Positions 20,590-37,311 of a stretch of DNA of 64,000 nucleotides are shown in pieces; positions within the stretch are counted from its first letter, which is position 1, and every line of letters begins with the position of its first letter. The notes below the pieces were generated by a model that had not been told where the DNA came from, did no database searches, and saw nothing but the letters and a program-made list of their open reading frames with translations. The position numbers were made by a program, and so were the translations under genes. Origin of the DNA: Glandiceps talaboti (lineage: Eukaryota > Hemichordata > Enteropneusta > Spengelidae); NCBI RefSeq assembly GCF_964340395.1, contig NC_135549.1:23451842-23515841 (forward strand), given 5' to 3'.

Positions 20590-22450
20590 CGCCCGTACCT
20601 TTAGATTTCTATGTTCTTGGTTTCTGACACAATCGAGAATACTAGTACATTCTATAGAACACCTCAATGTGGGATGATTTATCATTACCCAGAATGCACT
20701 GCGGCCGTGACGACACGTTTGATGATTGGTCTTGGTCAGACAACTAGTTGTCTATGGTTCTTGAGATATCCTTATAGGGAGATCGCCCAGCAAACAATCC
20801 ACAGCTGGCCTGACCCACGTGTCCGTGTTTCAAAGAAGCACAGCTCTCTGTGCACTGTATTTTGCGGCCGAGGGTCGCTGGTCACGTTGATACTGATGCT
20901 ATATATTTATGGACTGTGTAATGTCAAATACGATTCTCCAGATTTCAACTAGGATTTCTCTATGTCGTCAACATTCTAAAGCAGATTCAAATACCTTCTG
21001 CTCAAGTGTGGACGTCGTATCCGATCATTAGTTTTGTGTTCAATTTTACTCAGAAAACATAGTAGTTTGACTTTTATCTCGTACAACGATGAATAGACGC
21101 CTTTTTCAAAATGGCGGGTAACCACATCATAAACTATCGCAAGCTTTTGGAGTTCAGTGGTGAGCAAATAATTTTGTGAACTGGTGGTCCCCGGACCAGT
21201 GCCTTAGTGGTCCTGCTGAAAGAATTAGTAGTCCCAGGTCCTGCTATATGAAACATTCAATCTTTCCTATGAATATATGAATAATATGTCACTTTATATT
21301 TTGATCCAATTTTTTAAAGACAGGAGTGTGCCAGTTTATTAAATGGAGGACATTTTCGCCAATGAAATATTCAGGAAGAAACAAAATTATTTTATTTTCA
21401 ATTTCAATTTTATTTCAAATTTGTTAAACAACATCGTTACATTTTTTAGCACTGATATTTGCCAAAGCCTTGACGATTGGCGAATTCAAATTTACCTCAG
21501 CATGGACTCCTCTAGTCAAGCAATGTATGCGTTCCTTAGTCGTGCTGTCGAGTTGTCCAGTTGTCGTCTTGTTCATTTGTTTACGCACAAACCCATACCT
21601 CAAAAGATTGGCTATTGTTCACAACTTTAAATGGTCCGATACTGCACTAATCGATACCGCTAGTACATTCACGTAATCAACGCACGTTCAACTGTTCAAA
21701 TTTCACCTCACATCTCTTATCCAATTGAGCAATACACAATACCCCTATAGCGCATATTGTAGGGTTGACATCAAAAGTCAGCTGAATATACTCCATGACC
21801 CGTAGGGCTTTAGAAGGTCATCATGCAGTACCGTAAAGTCGTACGTTTTCGATAGTTTCAGTTCCACTGCGACCGTTTTTGCTCATTTCCAGTTCAAACT
21901 TTTTTAACATGATTATTTATAGTAAGGTATTGGTCCGCCAGACCAGACAAGATCAAATGTGTATTGTCCACGCAAAAAAAAAATCGTCGCTGGTCTGGGA
22001 AGTCGAACTATTGGATTTGTTCACCCCTTCATTACAGTAAGGTATAGCATGTCTTATATATCACGATATTTCGTCCAGTTTCTCGACGTCTGTGTAGTTA
22101 TCGTAACGTTTTAGAGTTTTGAAAATGTCCTCGTCATTGGATATTTAGTTTGAAACAATTTTAGCTTTTTTAGAAAAATAATCAAAAACTTTATTCTTTG
22201 TTTAAAAAAATCGATGTGCAAAGATTATAATTAGTGTTTTAAATTGACTAAGCCAGAAAAGTGAGCTTTTTCATTTGCAACTTCATGCGACAGCTACCAT
22301 GATCCTTTGATATACCAATTGTGTCTCAACCCTTAGGTAAATACATCTTACTTTATCTCCACACAACCATGACCTCTATAAATGAATGTCGACAACCCTA
22401 AACTTACAGCCATACGGTGCCTCGATCTGGAACTACGCTTTGCTTGCAAA
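20590..22450. repeat. Tandem block X1 inside copy B
   Basis: Related in the same orientation to 22,890-25,850. Shared markers are CGAATGCACTGCGGCC-like at 20,690/23,015, GGTGGTCCCCGGAC at 21,183/23,442, GGAGGACATTTTCGCC at 21,343/24,893 and ACCCTTAGGTAAATACAT at 22,330/25,720. It is absent from copy A. No coding capacity recognised. Confidence 0.75.
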
Positions 22451-23567
22451 TGCTTACTAGTTAGCATTGATACTTATAAATAGGATGACTAGCATACTGT
22501 TGTAGACAGAATAGCCCGTACTACGAGGTACTGATCACAATGCTAACAATTGTACTTACCAATGGATTTTCATAGAAAAAACAAGGACTGCTACTTACCA
22601 ATGGAGAGGGCAACCAACACAAACAACATGACAGTCCATTTCAACATCTTGCTAAATATACGTATTTACCTGTAATGAGGAAGTGGATGGAATGTAAGAT
22701 CACATTTAATATCGCATGCCTTTCCTTCTAAACTTTAATTGATATCAAACGTTCAATCTCAAAGTACAAATAGTTTTTATGGCTTCACGTTTGACCTTAG
22801 TAGTCAACAAAATCTATGTGCTTAAATAGCAACATTACAACACATTCAAATAATGTATTATATAGTAACATCATTATTAGTTTCAGAGCTCCCCTCCCCC
22901 GGCCCCAGGGGCGTTCTCTGGAACTTACGAGTTTTCTCGAATTCTTGATTTCTGACACAATCGAAAATACATTCTATAGCACACCCTAAGTGGGGTAAAT
23001 CGCCGTTACCCCGAATGCACTGCGGCCATCACTACACGCTTGATGATTGGGTTCTTCAGACATCCTTAATTATACTGACTCACGTGTCCGTGTTCGGGAA
23101 GCACAGTTCTCTGCACACGTATGCTACGGCCGTTGGTCACTGGTCACGTTGGATACTGATGCTATATATTTTATGCACTGTGTGATGTCAAACACGATTC
23201 TGCAGACTTCAACTAGGATCTTGCAATGTCGTCAAAAATATATAAAAATATATGCAAATATCTTTTGCTTAAGTGTGGACATCGTGTCCGTGTTCAATTT
23301 TACTCAATTTTACTCAAAATATTATCAGAAAACATTTTTACGACGATGAATATACGTGTTTTTCAAAATGGCAGGTAACGATGTCACAACCTTGATCGTT
23401 AGATTTTGGAGTTCAGGGGTGAACAAATCATTTTGTGAACTGGTGGTCCCCGGACGAGTGCTTTAAAAAATCCAGTGGTCCGGCTGAAAGAATTAGTAGT
23501 CCCAGGTCCCGCTATATGAAACATTCAAGCTTTCCTATGAATCTGTATAATGAACCAGTACCGTAGC

Positions 23568-23612
23568 CTGAGGGGGGGGGGGGGCAAGGGGGGCAGCTGC
23601 CCCCCCTGAGAT
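23568..23612. repeat. G12/C7 palindromic terminus
   Basis: Contains GGGGGGCAGCTGCCCCCC, a perfect 18-bp palindrome at 23,588-23,605, preceded by a 12-G run. It resembles the terminus of a MITE-like insert in block X2. No matching opposite end found. Confidence 0.5.
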
Positions 23613-23913
23613 TTTGGAAAAAAGAAAGAAAAAACCCCTACTTTTTGAATGCATAGCGATGCTATTAAAATCGTTATTACTTGACGATTCCTAGCATGCG
23701 TGATTTCAACGGATAGTTCACTAAAGTGACTGTACACTGACTCATGGCTTATATCGCTATTGTACGCTGGCTTAACTTTGAATTAAAATGTGTCCATTTA
23801 AAAATTGTCACATTTTGCAGCAAAGTAATTTTTTTTCGCATTTTCTGTGAGTAACAGTAGTCTTGAAAGTCTCCTTCATTTGACGATAGCAAGTCGCAAT
23901 TATAATGTCAGCG

Positions 23914-24144
23914 AGTGAAACTCAAAAAAAAGACGGAAAAAGTCGTTCAACGTGAGGTTGCCTGCTATGCTGCATGTAGTGACTCGTGAATCCGAAGATG
24001 CGCTCGATCTCATTTACATCTTGTTCGAGTGAAACTCAAAAAAAAAAAAGACGGAAAAAGACGTTCAACGTGAGGTTGCCTGCTATGCTGCATGTATTGA
24101 CTCGTGACTCCCAAGATGCGCTCGATCTCATTTACATCTTGTTC
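23914..24144. repeat. Two tandem copies of an about 115-bp unit
   Basis: The two copies (23,914-24,026 and 24,027-24,144) start GTGAAACTCAAAAAAAA and end CATTTACATCTTGTTC. They differ by an A-run length change and several substitutions. Both read through in one frame (KKRRKKTFNVRLPAMLHVL), but there is no start or known motif. Confidence 0.85.
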
Positions 24145-27100
24145 CTTTATATAGAAAATAAAACACGGGTAACACGATGTACACCATTTATTTTGTGCAA
24201 AAAACATGACGGTAATACAGTCTGATGTATAATGTAGATTCCTAAAATGTGTCTGAATGTAAAAGAGTAAGTTTTGAATCTCGCTACCTTCGCTACCCTT
24301 CGCTACGTAGCGGAGAGAAAAAATAAAACCAATTCAACCCCATATCTTGCACTAGATGTGTTCCTTATATTAAAACATTTCATGCTGATAAAACGGCAGA
24401 TCTCTTTTTGGAATATTTGGTGGCCCTGAAAAACTATTAAACTAGGTACCAGTTTAAGAGCCACTATTTGAAGATGTTTCTTTCAATAATTGTGTTCGAC
24501 GTTGTCTTTGGTTAAAATGTTGTTTGATATAATTATCTCATTGCACACTGACATTAGCGTTAGTCCGCAATTCATTTTGAAGCGACGATTTGCTATGGAA
24601 AGAATGGCCTTGAATTTGTAAACAGAGCTGTACCTTCGACATCAAAATCCAAACTTCAATTTCCATTATCATGATAATGACAAGGAGAATTCACTGAGTT
24701 CACCTTGGGTTCCGACATAAACGAGGCCATAACAGTTTTGGGAGTTGGGTAAAGAAATTGATTATTTTGTTGTGTTGCTTATTTGAGAAAGCACCATCCA
24801 TTTTTTTAACTTTCAATGTGACATCTTTTCGGCATCTACTTTGAAAGATACGACATTAGGCCAGAAAATTATGCTGCATGTAGTCTATTATGGAGGACAT
24901 TTTCGCCAATGAAATATTTAGGAAGACAAAAACAGTTGTTTTTTTTAAATTTCAAATTGGCCATTGTTTACTTACAACTTTACATGGGCCGATACTGCAC
25001 TAATCGATACCACTAGTATATTCACGCAATCAATGCACTTTCAACTGTCAAAGTTCACCTCAGTATTCAAACAGCGTGGTCACATCTCCTATTCAATTGA
25101 GCAATTATGCTATGTTGACGTCAAAAGTCACCTGATTATATTTCATAACTTGTGACGGCTTTAGAAAGGTCATACATAGCCGTACACGATAGTTTCATCT
25201 TCACTGCGATCGTATTTCTTGTTTGCTCATTTCCAGTTCTTGTTGTTCAAACTTGTTTAACATCATCATGGTTATTTACAGTAAATAAGGTTTTGGCCCG
25301 ACAGACCAGACAAGGGCAACAAATCGTTAACGTTGCTGCTGGTACATGGTTTCGGATGTCGGACCAGTGGATTTGTTCATCCCTGCTTACAGTAAGGTAA
25401 GCTCGTAGCAAGTCTTATATATCACGAGCTTTCGTCAAGTTTCTCGACGTCTGTGTACTTATCGCAATTTTTTAAAAAATTTTAAATATTTTTTTTGAGT
25501 TTTGAAAATGTACTCGTCATTGGATATTTAGCCTTTGAAACAATTTTAGCATTTCTTAGAAAAAAATAATAAAAAACTTTGGATTTTTTAATTGAAAAAA
25601 CAAATCGATGTGCAAATATAATTAGTGTTTTAAATTGACTAAGCAAGAAAAGTGAGCTTTTTCATTTGCAACTTCATGCGACAGCTACCATGATCCTTTG
25701 ATATACCAATTGTGTCCCAACCCTTAGGTAAATACATTTTGTTTTATCTCCACACAACCATGACCTCTATAAATGGCTGTCAACAACCCTAAACTTACAG
25801 CCATACGGTGCCTCTGGAACTACGCTTTTGCTTGCAAATGGTTACTAGTAGTTAGTAAGATGCTGTATATGTTACATACTAATGTTATATGTCGAAAATA
25901 TACACATGTGTGGGTTAAATCGGCAAATATGGTCTTTACTGGGGTGCATGCATCATACGATATCCAAGATGCGACTGTTCGTACTGTTTGTGTCACCTTT
26001 GTATGTCCTTTTTAGTACCATAAAGAACTTACTATCAAGGTACTATCAATCTACAGGTTGTTCATGAGATAACATTACAGAAAGAACTTTATGGCTAACT
26101 TTATCTCGATAAGTTACTGACGTGTGACACTTAGTTTTCACTGTCGCAATAAACGTCAATGGGACGTCAATAAGCATGACTTTAAATGTACTAATATGGT
26201 AGGCCTACCTATAGCAAATATTGTGCAGGCGTACTTAGCAATTAACATGATAAATGAAAATACAAGATCAGCCTAACAAACACAAAACAACATAAACTTC
26301 TCATTACAATCCAAGTTTTAGGTTGGCTGTGATCCTGTGATTGTAATTACACAGTAACAAAGTCTGAGCTTGAGCATAATACTATCTTCTAATCCAAAAT
26401 ATTTGTTTTTAAGGAGCAATGTTGCCTGTGTTGTTGTTGTTAGTAACAGCGTCATAGTCACGTTGCTGTGCAACAAACGAACCGTAAACAAACCGTAAGC
26501 ATACACAATATGAACGATGTGTTCTTCGCCAAAATCTCGATCGGAAGATGATTCTTAGAAATAAGGTACTACATGTCATATATATATTAATACTGAACTT
26601 TTGCTTTTATTGTGTGGAAGGTACAACGACAGTACTCTAACTGTGTAAAGAGTAATGTTGCCTGTGTTGTTGTTAGTAACAGCGTCATGGTCATGTTGCT
26701 ATGCAACAAACGAACCGTAAACAAATCATGCATTACGGAGTCGGAATGAAATACGGTGATCGCAAATTATGGAACCTAAAGTTGTTATGAAAGTATGTCT
26801 TTTTGTAAAAAGACAAAATCATCACAATAAACTTTGAGAGCAACGCTGAATTCGTGAATGGAACTGACTCACCTGTAGCATAACGTTGAACAGTTCAAAC
26901 GCAACTGAACAACCATTTTCGAGGCAAACATGTTTCGTTTGTATGTTTGCACATTTAGTGAAAAAAAAACCCGGAGACCTACCAGTAAAGATATGATATA
27001 TGATTTATCTACAGCAAGTTATTCGTAGAGGATTCGACCTTTTCTAACGTTCTTTTTGGTAACGTTTGTTTATATAACGACAGTGACCGTAACATTGCTT

Positions 27101-28138
27101 TGACCAATAATTTCAGTTCTCTATGACCAACCAGCACGGTAATTTGTTATACGTTGGTGACTGTAACGTATTTTCTCTTCGAGTATATTTGTGAAGGGGT
27201 TTGTGATGTGACGTGACATGGCAGTGCTGCATTGACGTGCCTCTGGAAACTAGTAATGAATTATTCTATTGTGACGGTCAAGAACAAATCCATGAACAAG
27301 TCCGTGAACTTTCATATTGATTGTGTTAATGTTAGGTCTGCTGATGCAAATATCTCTATAGTTACGACATTTGCCATTAGTGCGACAGCGAACTAAACGT
27401 GGGATAAGCAATTTCCTACCCCAAAAGTATATTGTAGTTGATAATAAAATTCAACTCACCTTTCCAAGTACTGAAATAAACCAAATTATTCGTAGCCAGC
27501 AGGAGGTCACTTTACCGGTTTGTCAGCCTGACTGCAGGTGTCACAAAATAGTCTGTCTTTTATACCCTTACCAGTCTTTCAAATAACCAACATTGATCAT
27601 TTGTTGTTGCTGTTTTGAACAATACAGGGAAGTATATATTTCAGACGACTGAAAAGTTAAAGCACAAAGAAAATGCGATGATGTGTAACACTGATCTGGA
27701 AGTTACAGTCGCCGATACCACTCGGATGGGGGAGGGTATAGCTACCATCTTTGTGACGCCATGGGAATATATCGTATAAAAATGTTAATGACGTCGACGT
27801 TACTCTTTTCGAATTAATGTGTTTCAAGAAATGGAGTATGGTTTATCTATGCTTGGAAGGAGGGCATTTTGGACTATTTGTATAGATACGCATGTTTATG
27901 CAACGAGGGCTCCATATTTACGTATAATAATTCCTTACAAAACGACCTGTCTAGAACAAAAAACTATGGATTTTATTTTATAAACTGTATCTCCATCATT
28001 TTATGCAAAAACGGAGATAATGTTTGTAGTGTACCTGCCTCCCCCATTATGAATGAATCATTCTCGGAAATTTCAGAACAAAGATCATACCATAGGGCCT
28101 GGGGTTTCAAATGTTCATGTGTGACCTATGGGGTAACA

Positions 28139-28569
28139 ATATTATTTGCTGTTACTTACAGTCTAGAAAGGGGTAGGGTTTGATTACGTTGGCGATACAC
28201 CCTTATTCATGTACTAGAGTAAAATAACGACGATGTTAACAGCCCTAAATATTGCTAGTAAACTGCCATTAGTATGACGTCAGGACAGATGTATTGGATG
28301 TATTTGTGCTTATATACACAACATATTAGACGTCGTCAAACGACATGACACATGTACAAACTTTTTTTTTTCACTGATGAGAAACTATACGATGAACAAA
28401 CTAGGTCGGACAATCCATAATGCTTGGACACTTGCCACAGTCACATAGTCAGTGAATGGGACCAACAGGTGGATATGAATACGGCCCTATAGAATTTTAA
28501 AGAGATCTTAAGAATGTAGTCTGGTAATGTAATTGGATATCGTTTTAAAGTATACCCTGCCTGTGTAAT
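28139..28569. other. No gene seen
   Basis: A/T-rich unique sequence between copy B and the octamer-bearing repeat. Nothing recognised. Confidence 0.5.
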
Positions 28570-28632
28570 TTGGACCTTCCGTAAGGAAGGTTATATATTG
28601 GGATGAAAAAGTCTGTATGTGTGTGTGTGTGT

Positions 28633-28685
<53 letters not shown>

Positions 28686-29690
28686 TGTCAACGTTTTCTG
28701 AGAAATGGGTAGCTCAATTAAAAAGAAATTTGATACACATTCTTTACTGTAATGACTAGGACTGATTTGGTTTAGGTAAACATGACATGAATATTAATGG
28801 ACTATTTACATAATTAATGTTTTTCGGTAATTAGGCTATATCTTAAGAATCAACGCTTCAAATTCAATAAAATTTGGTACATACATTTATGATAACAAAG
28901 TGCATGTGTCATATAATTTTGATAACATAGCTTGTAGTTTCAATGACTCATTTGCATAATTAATGATTTTCAGTAACATGCACACTCCAAATTCAATATA
29001 ATTTGGCTCATACTTCAAACACAAGAAAGGTACAAATCCTGAAAAACTTGTGATGTAGCTATTAGTTTTAATGACCCATTTGCATACTTAATGATTTTCA
29101 GTAATTCGGCTGGCTATACATGAAGAGTGCAAGTTTCAAGTTGCATGTAATTTGGTACGTACATTCATGATACGAAGATGCACATATCTCATAAAGCGTA
29201 CTGATGTAGCAATTAGTTTTAATGAGTCATGTGCATAATTAATGATTTTCAGTAATTAGGCCACATCTTAAGAATGTACTCTTCAAATTTAATATAATTT
29301 GGTACGTGCATTTATGATAACAGAATTCATGTATAATAGACAGTTTGATAATGCAGCTTTTAGTTTTAATGACTCGTTTGCATAATTAATGATTGTGAGT
29401 AATTAGGCTAAGTCTTGAGAATGCACGTTTCAAATTCAATATATTTTGCTACATACATAAACCATAATAAAGTGCAGATCTTCTTTAGTTGTAATGATTC
29501 ATTTGCATGATTAATGATTTTCAGTAATTAGGTTATGTTATTACAAATGCACTCTCCAAATTCACTAAAATTTGGTGTATACTGCAAACATACCTAATCG
29601 CAACAATTTATTGCGTGTAGGAACGAATATCTGAAGACTTTGCCCTAACGGTAGGCATTCAGTTTACATGTTGTTTGTCCTAGTTTGTCC
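28570..29690 (+). repeat. Repeat family with CTTCCGTAAGG head and octamer-motif array
   Basis: The head CCTTCCGTAAGGAAGG is followed by a (GT)n tract at 28,619-28,684. Then come about six units of 127-149 bp, each containing TTTGCATAATTAATGATTTT or a close variant and then AATTTGGTACATACAT. The end AGGCATTCAGTTTA (near 29,655) recurs in a second, shorter copy at 61,045-61,660. The same head, microsatellite and body order in both places defines a dispersed non-autonomous family. The transposition mechanism is unknown. Confidence 0.78.
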
Positions 29691-30500
29691 TTTTTTGTTT
29701 GTTTTTCTATGTACGTAATCTTGCAACAGGTTCCATTGGGAGAACAGTGTTTAAGCTCTGAAATGCATGGAGCCTATATATTACAGTGGTATCATTTTAC
29801 ATTATTTATTTCAATTTGCTGCTGTTCGATGTCTATTCACTCAGGCATGTGTAATTAATATCCCTGATATTGCACTGCGTGTACTCAGACAATCGTGACG
29901 ATTTCTGAGCTCACCAAAATCCAACCTTAGGCTTTATTCAGAAATTAAAGAAAGCAAAACAACATAGCATTGATTTAAAGTTGGCTAAGAGTCAAAAGAG
30001 CCTAGTGAAAAAGAAGTTTGTTTTTGTCGTTTTCAAAAAATGACATTTCGCAAATTTAAAGCCCCATAACAGTCGGATCGCTAGCCTGCGGAAATGGCCG
30101 GCAAGATCAAACGAATTAATTTGAAATTAACCGCCACAGTGAACGCTCACTCACGCTAAACTCAAAGATTTCAAAAGAGCATTTTCGATATTTCTAAGAG
30201 AGATACCAGCTCGAAACTTTCACAATATATTTACAATAGTACCGTCTTCATGTGTCGAATTTTTTACGAAGTTTTACCGTAACAGTCTTTAGAAAATGTG
30301 ATTCTGCTATCACGAGTTCGGATGAAGGACCTATGGTTCACGCACAAAAAATACGATAAAAAAGTTCAAATTCCATTTTTACATGTCTTCAAAAACAGAA
30401 CTGTAAAGTCTCCTGTAGTGGCGGCTCGAAACAACGGAGAAAATCGACGGCGCAATCGACCCTCCGTCACAAGCGTAGCACAAGAAGCGGACGCGTTAAC
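29691..30500. other. No gene recognised; CpG-containing possible promoter flank
   Basis: The right half (30,400-30,500) is relatively rich in CpG for this window, leading up to the CRE at 30,522. A 79-codon open frame at 30,298-30,537 has no motif and no splice support. Confidence 0.4.
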
Positions 30501-30521
30501 TAGGTCAACCTTGTTATTTTA

Positions 30522-30529
30522 TGACGTCA
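30522..30529. promoter_or_regulatory. Palindromic CRE (TGACGTCA)
   Basis: Full-length cAMP-response element in a CpG-containing stretch about 300 bp ahead of a strong donor (CTG|GTAAGTG at 30,836). It may belong to the promoter of the small plus-strand gene below. Inference only. Confidence 0.45.
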
Positions 30530-30709
30530 TACGCTGACTCGTTCCAACTGTGGAAATTACAAGTTTATATCTGTTGTCGAGGTTAAAGGGTTAGTGAAAG
30601 AAATCGTACCAAAGAAATACTCTTTGATGAACACTTTTACAAAAATAGTCTACTTAATATATATTTGTGTAATCAAATGCGTTACGGTTGTAATTATAAG
30701 CTTTATTTA

Positions 30710-30836
30710 AAATACTACATGAACGAGGTTGTCATGGCCATGCGTTATTATTGCGGGAACCAGTCAGTCCGAGCGATCTTGAAAGGCAGACGGACGGGTC
30801 AACCGAAAATTACACAGCTCTTCCCGTGAAACTGGT
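30710..30836 (+). other. Possible first exon (5' UTR) of a small plus-strand gene
   Basis: It ends in a near-perfect donor, CTG|GTAAGTG. The ATG-initiated frame closes with TGA 6 nt before the donor, so if real it is mostly untranslated with a short upstream ORF. The 5' limit is arbitrary. Confidence 0.3.
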
Positions 30837-31644
30837 AAGTGACGGGTAAAAGTGAGATTGCATTTATAAGTGGAGTAACAATAACTGTGATCGGTGTGGA
30901 TTTTTTGTATCAGTACGAAACGAATGGTGTTCTGGTTTTCAAAGCCTGGCATGACTCGAAAGCACACGGTAAAATCCAGTGTTACGTTGTACCATGGATG
31001 TATTAGCTCCAATGTACATAATTATTTGAAAACTCAATGCAGTGGTCAATGTTCAAACATTTCTTTCTTGCTGTTCGTATTAGGACATTTGTAACTATTG
31101 TAGTTTTGTTTTAGAAAAAGAGAAGCATGTACATTGGATATCCAACAGTTGCTGTTCATGTCGTGTAACTTTGACATTCCAGGCTGTACATGTAAACCTA
31201 ACTAATACTTTATAGGTTGCGATTATACGTAAGTGTAAATGAAAAATTCAAGTGAAAGTGGGTTTAAATGTACTTGTGTATATTAGAATAAGGGAGCTAT
31301 TGTATTGTGTATTAATGACTGAAATGCTGAGGTCTATTATCATCATCATTATTATATATTATTATTTAATTGTGATTATTTCATTTATTTTAAAACTTTT
31401 TTGGGGTGATACACTCGATCACATACATAACAAAATCCAAATAAAACAAAACCATACAAAGTTTAACATTACAAACAACAAAAAATGCATTAAAGAAGGT
31501 AGAAGTTATATGATTATTAATATGGGTTTGCTATTTGCCATTGTTCTGATACAATTACAAGTGGTTGCAGTTTAATAGTATTATTTCTCAAAACAAAATT
31601 TCAACCTTGTGTGTAACTTGTAATATGTTTATGTTTTTTTATAG

Positions 31645-31890
31645 TGAAACATGGCAAGTTTTTCTATTTCAATGGTACTATTGTACCAATCACGAAGATG
31701 GGTAAAGCAAATCGTAAGATTATTAAAGTTTTCAAGATTGGCCACAAGGAAATATATACTCAGACATTTTCTCAGATTTTGATACTTTCAAAATCCTTGT
31801 TACAAACCCCATTCTCATTGGATTGGCCAGAGAATGTGTTGGAAGAAATGAACATAGATAGTGATGAAGAGCAGTTAGAGATTATATAAT
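31645..31890 (+). CDS. Putative last exon of an unrecognised small plus-strand gene
   Basis: A long pyrimidine/T-rich acceptor (TTTATGTTTTTTTATAG) precedes an open frame to TAA. AATAAA lies about 37 nt past the stop (31,926), so a 3' terminal exon is well supported. The full open stretch reads KHGKFFYFNGTIVPITKMGK then ANRKIIKVFKIGHKEIY and ends acidic (NIDSDEEQLEII). If the exon at 30,710-30,836 is untranslated, translation could begin at the Met of MGKANRK, giving 63 residues. I do not recognise the protein. Forty bases of the coding part are repeated exactly at about 32,157. Confidence 0.45.
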
Positions 31891-31925
31891 ATGTAAATAT
31901 TGATTTTAAAAATATATATTTAAAA

Positions 31926-31931
31926 AATAAA
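31926..31931 (+). terminator. Polyadenylation signal AATAAA
   Basis: Lies downstream of the TAA at 31,888-31,890 in A/T-rich sequence and supports a transcript end there. Confidence 0.5.
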
Positions 31932-35699
<3,768 letters not shown>

Positions 35700-36148
35700 T
35701 TAAGGACTCGAATCGTCACTGTCGGAATCATCTGACAAATCAGAGCACGACACACTTTTCCGAGAGTCGTTCCGAATTGAAGAAACAGACGGGCTCATTC
35801 TTCTGAGGTCGCGCTGTGACGTGATGACATTTTTGACAGACTCCTCCGGTGAAATGGGGATCTTGTGAACGTCAGACAGAACGTAGCTATCATAAACAAC
35901 GCCCCCTATGGCACCATTCTCGATCGGACTGTGTCTCAGCGATGTGGCGCCCTTCATGTGAAAAGACGACGTCGACGGTCCGGGTACGGGTCGTTCCTCG
36001 GGCGGTGTGAGAGTCAGCTCTAATTCGTCATAGAAGTGTTCCTTGATATCTGAGTCCGTTCCATGACCAGAACACCTGTACGCTTCAAAGGCATCGGGAA
36101 TGTGTTGATGGTCAAACGGTTTATACCAAGTAGGTCTGTATTCAAAAT
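35700..36148 (-). CDS. EGF-type type I membrane protein, exon 5 (cytoplasmic tail)
   Basis: The acceptor TCGTTTATCTAG opens a phase-1 exon running 449 nt to TAA. It encodes about 149 residues, 205-353 of the model, all cytoplasmic and probably disordered. They include tyrosines in short acidic contexts (FYDEL, VVYDSYVL), a proline stretch (PPEERPVPGPS), an RDLRRMSPS basic-Ser site and the acidic-Ser C-terminus SDDSDSDDSSP, a likely CK2-type substrate. Such tails usually carry trafficking or signalling sites. No known domain is recognised. Codon use is more G/C-rich than the flanks, supporting real coding sequence. Confidence 0.85.
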
Positions 36149-37274
36149 CTAGATAAACGATACAATATAGTCGTTTAGCACACGGAGCATGGGACACTAA
36201 TGTTATTATAAGTAATTATTGCACAGCAGATCTGCTACAGTACAGTGCATAAAACAGACCTTATTCTCCAATTAATAGCGGTTATGTCAGGATTAATACT
36301 TCACATGTTTGACTTGTACATTTACTACACGTCGGGTTCCACGAGAAGAAATCGAAGACTACACAGCGCCCTCTCGCACAACTCATGTCGTTCTTTAACA
36401 TGAACGATATTATTTTTTTAGACTGAAATATTGTATGCCAAATATACAAATTTGACACTAAATAATACGATATTAAAAGGGTTGATCCAATAAAGCAAAA
36501 CCCAAATTGACACAAACTCATCAAAATGATAACGATGTTATCGACTTCCCCATTCAAAAAAAAGACTTTGGCTGGGCTTACGTGTAGTTACCAAGTGTGA
36601 ACAAATCTTTCAATTGAAATAACTTACATCGTTGGACTACTAAAAGAACTAAACTGTCTAGTAAGTATATACCATGTCAATGGAAACAATTCATATCAAC
36701 GTATGAACGTATCATTAGTAGCCTCCGTGGAAAAAACCCCACAAATACAGCAAAAAGATAGACATGAATATTTCTTGTAGTGGCAACAGAGTCTTCGTCG
36801 AGAAAGTAGCTCCGGTGTACAACCATGTGCGCTCACTGTAATTTTTGGTATCAATAGAAATAATGAAATCTATGTTTCTTTGTTAGAAGGTATCATAAAT
36901 ATACTAGGAATAGATTATTTATTTAATATAAAACTGACCAGCCCACCAGTCACAATAAAAAAAATACTGCCAACATGTATTCTAATGTTATGATGTCATT
37001 CTTCGTCATCTAATTGTTTAATGTCTTCTGAACTTTAGCTCTATACATAGCTGAAGATTATAGTGATGTAATTATCAATTTACGGCTAAGATTTCACAAA
37101 TTCGGTATTAGAAATGTGCACTAGCTAGATTGGAATGGTGGATATATCTGAGATAAGTTACCATTGAGAGACATCGAGGTTGTTTGCATTCCATGTAGCA
37201 AAACATTATGGCAATACTGTGGGTGGAAAATTCTGTTTTTATTCGATGATAAAAATTGCTACTAGTATATATAT

Positions 37275-37275
<1 letters not shown>

Positions 37276-37309
<34 letters not shown>
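37276..37309. repeat. (GT)n microsatellite
   Basis: About 17 GT units, intronic. Confidence 0.95.

Positions 37310-37311
<2 letters not shown>

Larger units (their letters stand above)
22890..25850. repeat. Tandem block X2 inside copy B
   Basis: The second copy of block X1, longer because of an insertion at about 23,550-24,870. That insertion starts with a G/C palindrome and carries a 115-bp tandem duplication. Confidence 0.75.
19390..28138. repeat. Copy B of the long direct duplication, with extra blocks
   Basis: Same order as copy A (150-3,345) but about 5.5 kb longer. The extra length comes from the expanded 31-bp minisatellite (19,545-20,540) and two related blocks at 20,590-22,450 and 22,890-25,850. 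No reverse transcriptase, transposase or host exon was recognised, and open frames in it (for example 20,611-20,952, 25,773-26,015, 27,869-28,183) are broken in the sister copy. Confidence 0.8.
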
